Of a stretch of 64,000 bases of DNA, positions 16,760 to 25,472 are shown piece after piece. The stretch comes from Planctomycetota bacterium (GTDB lineage: Bacteria; Planctomycetota; UBA11346). The position numbers and the translations under genes are program-made. The notes below the pieces were generated by a model. The model made no database searches and was not told the origin of the DNA. It worked only from the letters and a program-made list of their open reading frames with translations. Each line of letters starts with the position of its first letter. Positions within the stretch are counted from its first letter, which is position 1. The DNA is taken from positions 22,798 through 86,797 of the forward strand of contig JACDEI010000008.1 of assembly GCA_013816485.1 (NCBI GenBank), given 5' to 3'.

Positions 16760-18741
16760 CAGATGGCCTCGATGCCCACGCTGAGTTGGATGCGGGTGCC
16801 CTGCCCTGGGCTGCTGTGCAGCTCCAAAGTAGCCGACAGCGCAGCGGCGCGTTGGCGGAGGTTGTCCAGTCCAGAGCCGCCGTGCGGGCGAGCGTCGTTG
16901 ACATCGAAGCCGGTGCCGTCGTCGCAGATTTCAATCACCAGCCGCTCGCTCCAGGTGATCGACACCCGTACGTGCTGCGCCTGGCTGTGCCGTCGGGCGT
17001 TGGTCAGGGCCTCCTTCATGAACGACACCACATCGCGTGACCAGGCGATCGCTGGCTGGCCATCGGGTGGCGTGCCAGTGACCACCACGCTATGCGGGAT
17101 GCCCTCCAGCAGGCGGTTGGCGATCGCCTCCATTCGGCGCGCAAGATCGCGCCAATCACCGGCCTTTGGCGCCAGCAGCCAAATGATGTCGCGCATGTGA
17201 TCGATCAACTCACGCGCCGATGCCGACATCGCATCAAGGCGGTCGCCGTGCAGGTCGCCTTGCTTCAAGTGTTGCTTGGCCAAGTCACTCTGCATCGCCA
17301 AGTGGGACAAGCCTGCGCCAATCTCATCGTGCAGGTCGCGGGCAATGCGCATGCGTAGAACGTCGCGTTCGCGCCCGGCACGTGTGCGCAGCAGCAGCAA
17401 GGCGATGGCGGCGAGCAGGGCGATGAGGACGGCGGCACTGATGGCGATGAGCACTAGGCGCTGCTGCCAACGTTCGTGTTCGAGCGCGAGACCAGCGCGC
17501 AAAGTCTTGGCTTCTTCGCGCAGATGTTCGCCGCGTTCAATGCCGTCGAGCCAAGCATCCCAATCAATGAGTTGATGACGGCTCGAATACCCGTCGGTCA
17601 GCGCCTCTGGCGACCAGCCTGTGGTTTGCGTGGCATCGGCTGCCAGCACCGGTCTCCAAGCGGCGATGTTCGTGCGACCGCGCCACACCTGCAGTTCGCT
17701 CAGCGCGAAGACGTGTTCATCGGGGCCTTTTCCGCTCCCCGGGCCACGCCGCCAGAGCGCTTGGCAAGAAACTCGGATGCGGCGAGCACTCAGCCCAGGC
17801 GTGGCCACCATCACCTGTGCCGAGCCGGGATTCGGCAGCGCATCGGCGGGCCACACGGGTTCCAACTCTTTGAGGATCACTGTCTCGGTCGGCGTCCCCG
17901 CATCACCCAGTACCCGGAAGTGCGTGGGGAAACCGAAGCCGGAGGAATCGGCGAAGTCGCGCGGATGCGCCGGCACCAAGTGGATCTGATCGATGGGCAT
18001 CACATCGCCCAGATCGACCTCGACCCAACTGCGGTCGGCCACCACGGCGGCGACACTGACGCCACTCTGGAAACCATGCGTCGGCGACGGCGACGCTCCC
18101 AACAGCGGCAGGCACCACAGATAGCCGTCATTGACGTTGATGCGCTCCCACCGCCGAGCCGACTCGGTGGACGCGGAACTGCTGACCGGCGCGTGCAGGG
18201 CAACGTTGAGGCCGTCCGCCAAGACCACGATCTCGCCGATGCGAAAATACTGCCGATCGCTTTGATCGGGATCGGGTCGCAGCCCGGTGACGCGTAAACG
18301 GATGAAGCGACCGGTCGCGCCATTGCCCGAGAAGATCAGAAACGGCAGGTGCTCGCCAGCACCCGGCAGCGGCTCGCTCCAGCGGACAATGCGGATGGCG
18401 CGAGCGAAGTCCTCGGTCTCGGCGATCTCCACATCGAAGGCCGCGGGAAACCCAGGAGAGGGCACCCGCTCCGCCAGTTGCGACCGCGCCGGAAAGACGG
18501 CAATGCGGTCCGGAGTGACGGTGCGCCCTAAATCGATGGCGATCCACGCCGGATCCGCCTGCAGCCCGTGAAAACCAATGCGCTGATGCGACTGCTGCGA
18601 CAGGATGAGCTGAGGCAGACTGGCCTGGTCGCGTTCGATCGCCGCGAGCCGTTCATGCTGGGAGGTCGATTCCTGAGCCCCCAAGCCGAGCGCGGCAGCG
18701 AGCAACCACCCCAATGTAGCTCGACGGACGGACATCCTCAT
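16759..18741 (-). CDS. Sensor histidine kinase (HisKA_3) with discoidin-like domains
   Basis: The product is 660 aa from the ATG at 18741, with a signal-like N-terminus (VRRATLGWLLAAALGLGA). Two extracytoplasmic F5/8 type C-like domains follow (about 35-180, ADPAWIAIDLGRTVTPDRIA; about 185-370, SWVEVDLGDVMPIDQIHLVP). Next are a transmembrane helix (about 427-449), a NarX/DegS-type dimerisation domain with phospho-His in RDLHDEIGAGLSH (about 473), and a HATPase (DDGTGF, GGSGLDNL). Discoidin domains bind glycans, so a polysaccharide fragment is a reasonable ligand, though this is inferred. Its partner regulator is just downstream. Start codons at 18741 and 18735 are both possible; neither has a good ribosome binding site. 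Confidence 0.9.
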   Translation of the reverse strand: MRMSVRRATLGWLLAAALGLGAQESTSQHERLAAIERDQASLPQLILSQQSHQRIGFHGLQADPAWIAIDLGRTVTPDRIAVFPARSQLAERVPSPGFPAAFDVEIAETEDFARAIRIVRWSEPLPGAGEHLPFLIFSGNGATGRFIRLRVTGLRPDPDQSDRQYFRIGEIVVLADGLNVALHAPVSSSASTESARRWERINVNDGYLWCLPLLGASPSPTHGFQSGVSVAAVVADRSWVEVDLGDVMPIDQIHLVPAHPRDFADSSGFGFPTHFRVLGDAGTPTETVILKELEPVWPADALPNPGSAQVMVATPGLSARRIRVSCQALWRRGPGSGKGPDEHVFALSELQVWRGRTNIAAWRPVLAADATQTTGWSPEALTDGYSSRHQLIDWDAWLDGIERGEHLREEAKTLRAGLALEHERWQQRLVLIAISAAVLIALLAAIALLLLRTRAGRERDVLRMRIARDLHDEIGAGLSHLAMQSDLAKQHLKQGDLHGDRLDAMSASARELIDHMRDIIWLLAPKAGDWRDLARRMEAIANRLLEGIPHSVVVTGTPPDGQPAIAWSRDVVSFMKEALTNARRHSQAQHVRVSITWSERLVIEICDDGTGFDVNDARPHGGSGLDNLRQRAAALSATLELHSSPGQGTRIQLSVGIEAI

Positions 18742-18837
18742 GCTGCCATAATGGTGCAATCGCCAGATTGCCAGCACCCAGGGGTGTGACGGATTGTCGT
18801 GGCATGCGCCCTGGTGGCGGGCTGGCACTATCCCCTC

Positions 18838-18994
18838 TCAGAAGCTATCTGGGAAGGCAGGACTGACATGGAGGACCGGAGGACCGGAGGAAGAGAGCGT
18901 TGGAGAACCACTGATGTTCTTCGGCATATCGTTTCTCGTTTTTCTCCGGTGCTCCGGTTCTCCATGTGAAGTGGGTCTTTCCAGACAGCTGCTC
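18838..18994. repeat. Family A inverted-repeat element, copy 2
   Basis: The left arm is TCAGAAGCTATCTGGGAAGG followed by a CAGGACTGACATGGAGGACC segment. The right arm runs through CTCCGGTTCTCCATGTGAAG to CTTTCCAGACAGCTGCTCA. It lies in the divergent region between the kinase gene and the second DUF1592 gene, so unlike most copies it is upstream of both neighbours. Confidence 0.9.
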
Positions 18995-19053
18995 AATATA
19001 AACGCCGACGCGCCTCGAATGCAGGTGGTACCATGTCCAGACAGGATCCCGCG

Positions 19054-21471
19054 ATGAAGCTACTGATGACCACGCTGCTGCTGTTCGCCACCCTCGGCGG
19101 GCACCTCGCCGGCGCGGACAAGCCAGCAACCGCCGGCCGCGCCATCGACGGCTTCCTTAAAGACCACTGCCTGCGTTGCCACGATGCCACGAAACAGAAA
19201 GGCGATTTGCGCCTGGATACCCTGGGACGTGATTTTTCCAACCACGTCGACGCTGAGCGCTGGGCCGAGATTATGACGCGCATCAATGCCGGCGAGATGC
19301 CCCCTAAGGACGAGGCGAAGCCTTCGGTCAACGAACTCGGTGCGGTGGTGGACTGGATCGCCGGACAAATCAAAGCCGGCGAAGCGGCGCGCATGGCCAA
19401 ACGCGGCCCCATTGCGCATTACCGGCTCAGCCGCGAGGAATACGCCAACACCATCTACGATTTGCTGGGGGTGCACTACGACGTGCTTCTGCCTGGAACG
19501 TTCAGCGAGGACCCCAGGTGGCATGGGTTCGAACGCATTGGCTCGCTGCTGTCGCTGTCGCCGTCGCACGTCGAGCGCTATTTCAAGGCGGCGGAGACCG
19601 TGCTCGAACGCGCCTTCCCGGAACAGCCGACCAAGTCGACCGTCTTCCGCGCCGACGCCATCGAGATGGCGCACCGCAACGAACGCAAAAAACTCGAGGC
19701 CATGGGCATCGCCAAGCAGGTGCGCGCGGTGGTCTGGCCAGAGCACAAGCTGCCGGCCCTGCGCGGGTATTGGGGTGGCCTCCATATTCAGCCCGGCATG
19801 TACCGTGCGCGCATCCAACTCAGTGGCCTGCAGCCCGCTGGTGGCCGCGCACCGCACTTGGCGATCTGGCATACCGAATTGAAACGCACGATCTTTGACG
19901 AAGACATCATCGCGCCCGAAGGCAAACCGGTGATCGTTCAATTCGAAACTTTCCTGTCGCCGCCGGTGGAGCTCGACATCTACAACGCCGTGGCCGGGAC
20001 CATCGAAGGTCACACGCGCAATGTGCTGACCATGGGCAGCAATTATTTCATCAGCACCAGCGACACCCGTTATATGGAGCCGACCGGCTACAAGCTGACT
20101 GATGATGCCGGCAAGCCGCTGCACCCCCTGCTGCTGGTCGATTGGATTGAATGGGAGGGTCCGCTGGTCAGCGAAGCAGATCAGCGCAAACGCGACGGAC
20201 TGATGCCAACCACGGCTGGAGATATGAACCAAGCACGCGCGTCGCTGCAGTTATTTGCCGATCGCGCCTGGCGACGTCCGGCATTGGCGGCGGAGTTGGC
20301 GCGCTACGTCACGGTGCTGGAGCAAGAGCTCGCAGCGGGCGAGTCCTTCCGCTCCGCCATGCTCGCGGCGATGACCGGCATCCTGACCTCGAAAAACTTC
20401 TTCTTCATTGAGGAAGGATCGGCCACCCAGCGACGCGCGCGTTTGAATGATTGGGAACTGGCCACGCGCTTGGCGTATTTCCTTTGGGGGTCGATGCCGG
20501 ACGAGGCGCTGCTGGCAGCCGCACGCGCCAACACCTTGCATCAGCCGGAGCAATTACGCGCCCATCTGAAGCGCATGCTTGCCGACCCGAAGATCCGGCG
20601 CTTCACCGAGGCGTTTCCCCGCCAGTGGCTGCAATTGCACAAGGTCGGCATGTTCCCGCCCGATCCCAAGCTCTACCCCGACTACGACGTCTGGCTGGAA
20701 AAAAGCATGGTGCTGGAAACCACAGGTTTCTTCAGCGAAGTATTCGCCCGCAACCTCTCGCTCAGCGAATTCCTGCACTCCGACTGGACGATGCTGAATC
20801 CGCGCTTGGCCTTGCACTATCAGGTTCCGCCGCTCACGAGTTCCGGTTTCCAGCGTGTGGCACTGCGTCCGGAAGATCATCGCGGTGGTCTGCTGACCCA
20901 GGCATCGGTGCTGTCGCTGACCTCTGACGGTACGCGGCATCGGCCGGTACATCGTGGCGTGTGGGTTTCTGAGGCGGTGTTCGGCCACACGCCGCCACCA
21001 CCGCCGCCGAATGTCGAACCGCTGGCGCCCACACCGGCAAATGTGCCAAAGGCCACGGTGCGCAAACAACTGGAGGCGCATGCGTCCAACGCCAACTGCG
21101 CGTCATGCCACCGCAAGATCGATCCCCTCGGTTTCGCTTTCGACAACTACGATGCGATCGGGCAATGGCGCACGCAGGAAGTGATGACCGCGGGCCAGGG
21201 CACCAATCCCACCGTCGATGCCAGCGGCACGCTGCCCGATGGCCGGCGCTATGATGGGCCCGAGGCTTTCAAGCAGTTGCTCACGCAGGATATCGATCGT
21301 TTCGCCGAGGCCTTCGTCGAGCAGCTTGCCACCTTTGCCGTGCGACGGGTGATGACCGTCGATGACCTGGCACAGATCCATGCGATCGCCCAGGGCAGCG
21401 CCAAGGACAAGTACCGTCTTAAGGATGTCGTCGAACAACTGGTGCTCTCCGACTTGTTTCAGAAACGCTGA
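19054..21471 (+). CDS. DUF1592-type planctomycete cytochrome c protein (copy 2)
   Basis: The product is 805 aa from the ATG at 19054, preceded by AGGAT and starting a signal peptide (MKLLMTTLLLFATLGGHLAG). The track start at 19033 is seven codons earlier. Domain order matches copy 1: haem motif CLRCHDATKQKGDLRLDT, DUF1587 (YRLSREEYANTIYDLLGV), DUF1595/DUF1592 (LATRLAYFLWGSMPDEAL), DUF1588 with CASCHRKIDPLGFAFDNYDA, and DUF1585. It is clearly divergent in sequence from copy 1, so this is not a recent duplication. It forms an operon with the following DUF1552 gene. Confidence 0.9.
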   Translation: MKLLMTTLLLFATLGGHLAGADKPATAGRAIDGFLKDHCLRCHDATKQKGDLRLDTLGRDFSNHVDAERWAEIMTRINAGEMPPKDEAKPSVNELGAVVDWIAGQIKAGEAARMAKRGPIAHYRLSREEYANTIYDLLGVHYDVLLPGTFSEDPRWHGFERIGSLLSLSPSHVERYFKAAETVLERAFPEQPTKSTVFRADAIEMAHRNERKKLEAMGIAKQVRAVVWPEHKLPALRGYWGGLHIQPGMYRARIQLSGLQPAGGRAPHLAIWHTELKRTIFDEDIIAPEGKPVIVQFETFLSPPVELDIYNAVAGTIEGHTRNVLTMGSNYFISTSDTRYMEPTGYKLTDDAGKPLHPLLLVDWIEWEGPLVSEADQRKRDGLMPTTAGDMNQARASLQLFADRAWRRPALAAELARYVTVLEQELAAGESFRSAMLAAMTGILTSKNFFFIEEGSATQRRARLNDWELATRLAYFLWGSMPDEALLAAARANTLHQPEQLRAHLKRMLADPKIRRFTEAFPRQWLQLHKVGMFPPDPKLYPDYDVWLEKSMVLETTGFFSEVFARNLSLSEFLHSDWTMLNPRLALHYQVPPLTSSGFQRVALRPEDHRGGLLTQASVLSLTSDGTRHRPVHRGVWVSEAVFGHTPPPPPPNVEPLAPTPANVPKATVRKQLEAHASNANCASCHRKIDPLGFAFDNYDAIGQWRTQEVMTAGQGTNPTVDASGTLPDGRRYDGPEAFKQLLTQDIDRFAEAFVEQLATFAVRRVMTVDDLAQIHAIAQGSAKDKYRLKDVVEQLVLSDLFQKR

Positions 21472-21513
21472 GCCGTTTCCCGCACGCACTGACCAAACCG
21501 CAAGGATGACACC

Positions 21514-22884
21514 ATGAACATTCGCCGTCAGCATTGGCTGCTCAGCCGCCGTCATGTCCTGAAGGGCCTCGGGGTCGCGCTCGCTTTGCCGCTGCTCGAT
21601 TGCATGCGTCCGCTGTCTGGTGCCGACCCGCTCAAACGCAGCACCGGAAAGGCGCAGCGTAGCGTGTTCATCTATGTGCCGAATGGCGTCAACACGCTGG
21701 ACTACCAGATCACCACCGCTGGGCCCGACTATAAAATGTCGACCTCGCTGCGGGCGCTGGAAAAACATCGCGCGGTGATCACTCCGATCAGCGGGTTGTA
21801 CCATCCCAACGGGCTCGGGAATCATCACAACTGCGTCAAGATCTGGCTCACCGGTGGTCGGCTTGGCCAGTCGGATCGCAACACCATCTCGGTCGACCAA
21901 CTCATCGCGCAAAAAACCGCACAGCACACGCGGTTCTCCTCCATCGAGCTGGCCGCCCAGGGCGCGTTGTCGTGGAACGCCGATGGCATCCAGTTACCGG
22001 CGGAGTCCAACGCCGGCGTGGTGTTCCGCGCCCTGTTCGAAGAGCCCAAGGGCGGACCAGCCAAACAACGCCGCGGCCTGCACCGCCGCGGCAGCATCCT
22101 GGACGCCATCCTGGACGAAGCGCGTGGACTGGACGGGCAACTCGGGCGCGAAGATCGCGGACGTTTGGAGCAGTACCTGACCTCGGTGCGCGAAGTCGAA
22201 GTGCGAACCGAGCGCGCGGATTCCTGGCTCGATACCCCACGGCCCAAAGTCGATGCGCCGGATCAACAACGCCTCAACCGCGACGTCTCGCAGCAACAGG
22301 TCGGCGATTATTTCCGCACCATGTACGACCTCATGGTGTTGGCCTTCCAAGCCGACCTCACACGTGTGGCGACCTTTTGCACCGGCCAGGAAGGTCAGGG
22401 CCTGGCGATTCCGGAGATCAACATCCGCCAGGACCGGCATTCGCTGTCGCATCACAACGGCAACCCGGACCTGCTACGTCAACTCACCGAGAGCGATGCC
22501 TTCAACATCGCGCAGTTCGCCTACCTGCTTGAGCGGCTCAGTACGGTGCGTGATGCCGACGGTCCACTGATCGACACCACCATGGCGCTCTACGGCAGCG
22601 GGATGTCGTTCGGCCACAGCCACGGCAACGCCAACCTGCCGATCATCCTTGCCGGCGGCAGCAAGTTGGGCTTCAAACATGGCCGCCACGTCGACTTCAA
22701 CGCCATGGCCAAGTTTGACGGCTACGACCTGAACGATGCGGGAAGACACTACGGAATCTGCGGTCGTCCGGTGAATGAGAAAGCGCGCCTGAGCAACCTG
22801 TTGTTGACCATGGCGCAACGCATGGGCATCGAGGCCACCAGCTTCGGCGACAGTATCAGCACGATGCCGGAGGTGTTGTCATGA
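21514..22884 (+). CDS. DUF1552 protein with Tat-like signal (copy 2)
   Basis: The product is 456 aa with AAGGATG upstream. The N-terminus has a twin-arginine-like signal (SRRHVLKGLGVALALPLLD). DUF1552 motifs include SVFIYVPNGVNTLDYQI, TISVDQLIAQKT and the C-terminal ALYGSGMSFGHSHGNANLP. It is 42 nt after its DUF1592 partner. Its stop overlaps by ATGA the first ATG of the next ORF, which then runs in frame through a family A repeat. Confidence 0.9.
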   Translation: MNIRRQHWLLSRRHVLKGLGVALALPLLDCMRPLSGADPLKRSTGKAQRSVFIYVPNGVNTLDYQITTAGPDYKMSTSLRALEKHRAVITPISGLYHPNGLGNHHNCVKIWLTGGRLGQSDRNTISVDQLIAQKTAQHTRFSSIELAAQGALSWNADGIQLPAESNAGVVFRALFEEPKGGPAKQRRGLHRRGSILDAILDEARGLDGQLGREDRGRLEQYLTSVREVEVRTERADSWLDTPRPKVDAPDQQRLNRDVSQQQVGDYFRTMYDLMVLAFQADLTRVATFCTGQEGQGLAIPEINIRQDRHSLSHHNGNPDLLRQLTESDAFNIAQFAYLLERLSTVRDADGPLIDTTMALYGSGMSFGHSHGNANLPIILAGGSKLGFKHGRHVDFNAMAKFDGYDLNDAGRHYGICGRPVNEKARLSNLLLTMAQRMGIEATSFGDSISTMPEVLS

Positions 22885-24191
22885 GGAACGCAGACAATTC
22901 TTTAGACGTTGTCGGGAAAAGCAGACATTCACATGGAGGACCGGAGGACCGGAGAAAAACGAAAATCGAGTTGTCGGTTAAGATCGCCCGTTCATCCGCT
23001 CTCTCCTCCTCCGGTCCTCCGGTCCTCCATGTCAGTCCTGCCTTTATAAATAGCTTCATAACCCAACGTTGCTTCTGGGCGCTGATTTTCATCTGCTTGG
23101 TAGCCGGTGGACTGCACGCCGGAGAGCCGGCCGCCTATGTACCCAAGCTGGGAGAGTTCCCGCCGCCGGACGCCGGCACGTACTACGCCGGTGAATTGGT
23201 GTCGGTGGATCACGTGAATCGCCGCGGTGCCATCCGTCTCGACGGCGACGGCTCGGACGGCAAGTACCACAGCGCACCGTCCCATCGCTTCGCGCTGCTG
23301 CCCTACGGCACGATCCGCTATCACGGCGCACCCGCCGAACTGCGCGACATTCCCATCGGCACGCATGTGCATGGCCGGTTCGTGCTCCCGCCCGCGGGCG
23401 ACACCACCATCGCTCCGCCGACGCGCGAGCCTCAACACGTGCCCAAGGAAACCCACGTCATCACCTTGGAAGACGACATCAGTTTCTATCAGCGCCAGGG
23501 CCAAACGTGGACCATCACCGCCGTGGATCTGAAGAAAGGCACACTGGCGGTCACGTCATCTGGCACCACCGCGGCCAACGGGCTGCGCGGCGCCAAAACT
23601 TTGGAGATCGACCTCAGCACGCGTATTTGGAAAGGCCGGCAATTCGCGGAACTCAGCGAGCTCGCCGCTCAACAAGTCGTGCAGCTCAATCTGACCTGGG
23701 CGCCAGAATGGAAGAACGGGGTTTTTCACATCGCCGATGTGTGGATCGATCAAGAGAGCCGCGACGTCGCCGCTGAGCAGCAACGTCGCCTTCACGTGCA
23801 TCATCAACACCACCGTTGGCTCGCCGGCTGGATTGATCATGTCGAACACCTCGCGGGTGGCCATGGCATCGTCACGGTCACGCTGTTTGGTGGTATGGAC
23901 CCATCGCTCTACGACGAGGTGCGCAAACACACCGGCGGTTTCGACATCGCCGCTGCTGACGTGACCCTGCGCTCGTGGTGGCAGGACCACGACAAGAAGG
24001 GCGGCGATCGCGTCGAACTCAAGGAGCTCCCTAACCCGCCGCCCGGCAGCAGCGGCATCCAACTCAGGGTGAATTGCTGGGCACTGCTGGAGGGCTACCG
24101 TCCCGGCCGCATCGTGCGCGTCCGTCCGCACTCCTGGCCCAACTCCAAACTACCGCCCGAAGAACGGATCCAGAACGCCGACGATCGCTGA
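22881..24191 (+). CDS. Secreted hypothetical protein with repeat-derived N-terminus
   Basis: The ORF is 436 aa and opens with ATGA overlapping the DUF1552 stop. Residues about 8-58 are an in-frame translation of a family A element (SHGGPEDRRKTKIELSVKIA). A hydrophobic export-like segment comes only afterwards (CFWALIFICLVAGGLHAG, about 68-85). No ATG or GTG lies between the element and this segment; an ATA stands where a start would be expected. The mature part has repeated beta-rich, OB-like blocks (TYYAGELVSVDHVNRRGAIR and TWTITAVDLKKGTLAV) and no recognised catalytic motif. Its operon position suggests an accessory protein of the DUF1592/DUF1552 module. The true start is unresolved. Confidence 0.65.
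   Translation: MRNADNSLDVVGKSRHSHGGPEDRRKTKIELSVKIARSSALSSSGPPVLHVSPAFINSFITQRCFWALIFICLVAGGLHAGEPAAYVPKLGEFPPPDAGTYYAGELVSVDHVNRRGAIRLDGDGSDGKYHSAPSHRFALLPYGTIRYHGAPAELRDIPIGTHVHGRFVLPPAGDTTIAPPTREPQHVPKETHVITLEDDISFYQRQGQTWTITAVDLKKGTLAVTSSGTTAANGLRGAKTLEIDLSTRIWKGRQFAELSELAAQQVVQLNLTWAPEWKNGVFHIADVWIDQESRDVAAEQQRRLHVHHQHHRWLAGWIDHVEHLAGGHGIVTVTLFGGMDPSLYDEVRKHTGGFDIAAADVTLRSWWQDHDKKGGDRVELKELPNPPPGSSGIQLRVNCWALLEGYRPGRIVRVRPHSWPNSKLPPEERIQNADDR
22902..23058. repeat. Family A inverted-repeat element, copy 3 (inside an ORF)
   Basis: Left arm: GACATTCACATGGAGGACCG then GAGGACCGGAG. Right arm: CTCCTCCGGTCCTCCGGTCC then TCCATGTCAGTCCTGCC. The spacer (GAGTTGTCGGTTAAG) resembles that of copy 1 (GAAGTGTCGGTGAAC), so the centre as well as the arms is conserved. 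It starts 18 nt after the DUF1552 stop codon. Confidence 0.9.
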
Positions 24192-24269
24192 TGGGGTGAT
24201 GTGTCCTTACGCCATGAAACGTGGCGGCTGCAACCTGGGGCTGATGAAGTTACATCCATTGAAATAAGC

Positions 24270-24293
24270 GAGGGCCGCATCTCTGCGGCCCTC
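24270..24293. terminator. Hairpin between convergent genes
   Basis: A 10-bp stem, GAGGGCCGCA / TGCGGCCCTC, with a TCTC loop lies between the + strand hypothetical gene and the minus-strand DUF1080 gene. There is no T-run. Just downstream is CTCTGCGTCTCTGCGGTT, a single arm of the micro-repeat type seen in the inverted-repeat elements. Confidence 0.5.
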
Positions 24294-24359
24294 CTCGTAC
24301 CTCTGCGTCTCTGCGGTTACCGTGCTCGCGCGCGGCGATCGCGTACCGCTATTGCGGAA

Positions 24360-25322
24360 TCACTTCTTTTCCAGCAACCAGATGTTGCGGTAGAATGTCG
24401 GATTGCCGTGGTCCTGGAGGTGCAGGCCGCCGGGTTCCGCGCTCTCCGGTTTGCCGCCACCGGTGGGCTTCGGCAGTTCCTGATCCTGGTGGATGACCAC
24501 GCCGTTGTGGCGAATGGTGACCTTGGCGTTGGCGGTCTTCTTGCCGTCGGCCCACGCGGCGGCGGTGAAGTCGACGTCGTAGGTCTGCCACGACAGCGGC
24601 GGGAAACACATGTTCACCTGCGGCTTGGCGATGGTGTAGATGCCGCCGCACTCGTTGTTCTCGCCGTTCAGCCCGAAGGAGTCGAGCACCTGGCACTCGT
24701 AACGTTCTTGCAGGTACAGCCCGCTGTTGCCGCGATCCTGGCCGCGACCGTAGGGCTTGAACGGCAGGATGAACTCCAGGTGAAGCGTGAAGCTGCCGAA
24801 CTTTTGTTTGGTCGTCGCGCCGTACTTCAGCAGCTTGCGGTCATCCATCGAACCGTTCCAGGCATCGACGTTGCTGCCGTCGAACAACACGATCGCGCCT
24901 TCCGGCGGTTTGGCGCCCATGGTCGGGCTCTGGCGGAGGACCTTCTTCAACTGCACGGTGCGCTTGTCGGTGTCATCGATCGCCGTGACGCCACCGTCGT
25001 CGAGAGTCAGGTTCCAGCCTTTGCCGTTCACGGCGACCTTGCCGCCCTCGGCCTTGCCCTCCAACTGCACCTTGCCCATGCCATCCCAGCCGGCACCTGG
25101 CAGACCACCGGCCTCAATGCACACGCGGAAAGTTCCGCCACCGAGCGCGATGACCTGCACGCCGAGTTTGTCAGCTGGCGCGGCCTCGTACTCACCTTGG
25201 ATGGCAAAGTCAGGGCCGGCTTTCGCCGGATCGAGCGCCAGGTCGGTGTTCTTGTCCTCGGCGCTGGCGAATTGCGACCACGACAGGGCGACCAACAAGG
25301 CGGGAACAAGCATGCGGATCAT
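24360..25322 (-). CDS. DUF1080 (3-keto-disaccharide hydrolase family) protein
   Basis: The product is 320 aa from the ATG at 25322, which has AGGAGT upstream and a signal peptide (MIRMLVPALLVALSWSQFASA). The C-terminal two thirds is a DUF1080/LamG-like jelly-roll: GAIVLFDGSNVDAWNGS, NSGLYLQERYECQVLDSFG, WQTYDVDFTA, GGLHLQDHGNPTFYRNIWL. Members are secreted glycan-acting proteins, some shown to cleave 3-keto-glycosides. The N-terminal 120 residues are a separate beta-rich region. The leader CCAGGAGTCC-N2-ATGATCCGC is nearly identical to that of the dienelactone hydrolase gene. Confidence 0.9.
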   Translation of the reverse strand: MIRMLVPALLVALSWSQFASAEDKNTDLALDPAKAGPDFAIQGEYEAAPADKLGVQVIALGGGTFRVCIEAGGLPGAGWDGMGKVQLEGKAEGGKVAVNGKGWNLTLDDGGVTAIDDTDKRTVQLKKVLRQSPTMGAKPPEGAIVLFDGSNVDAWNGSMDDRKLLKYGATTKQKFGSFTLHLEFILPFKPYGRGQDRGNSGLYLQERYECQVLDSFGLNGENNECGGIYTIAKPQVNMCFPPLSWQTYDVDFTAAAWADGKKTANAKVTIRHNGVVIHQDQELPKPTGGGKPESAEPGGLHLQDHGNPTFYRNIWLLEKK

Positions 25323-25472
25323 GTGGACTCCTGGGAATGGTAGGCAGATGGCAAAACGTGCCGGTAGTACCGCCGGGTGCCATCGGTCGTTGCCCGCCAC
25401 CTGAACTATGAGTCATAGGCCGGCTCTGCACACCGGGTTGCGCTCCCGTCCGCCAGCCCAGGATGCCCCGCC

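Noticed and set aside
19060-20232. 390-aa minus-strand ORF inside the second DUF1592 gene
   Set aside because: It lies fully antisense to a well-supported conserved protein and shows no recognisable motif.
24201-25343. 380-aa plus-strand ORF opposite the DUF1080 gene
   Set aside because: It is a shadow of the DUF1080 coding frame, which has a signal peptide, ribosome binding site and family motifs.
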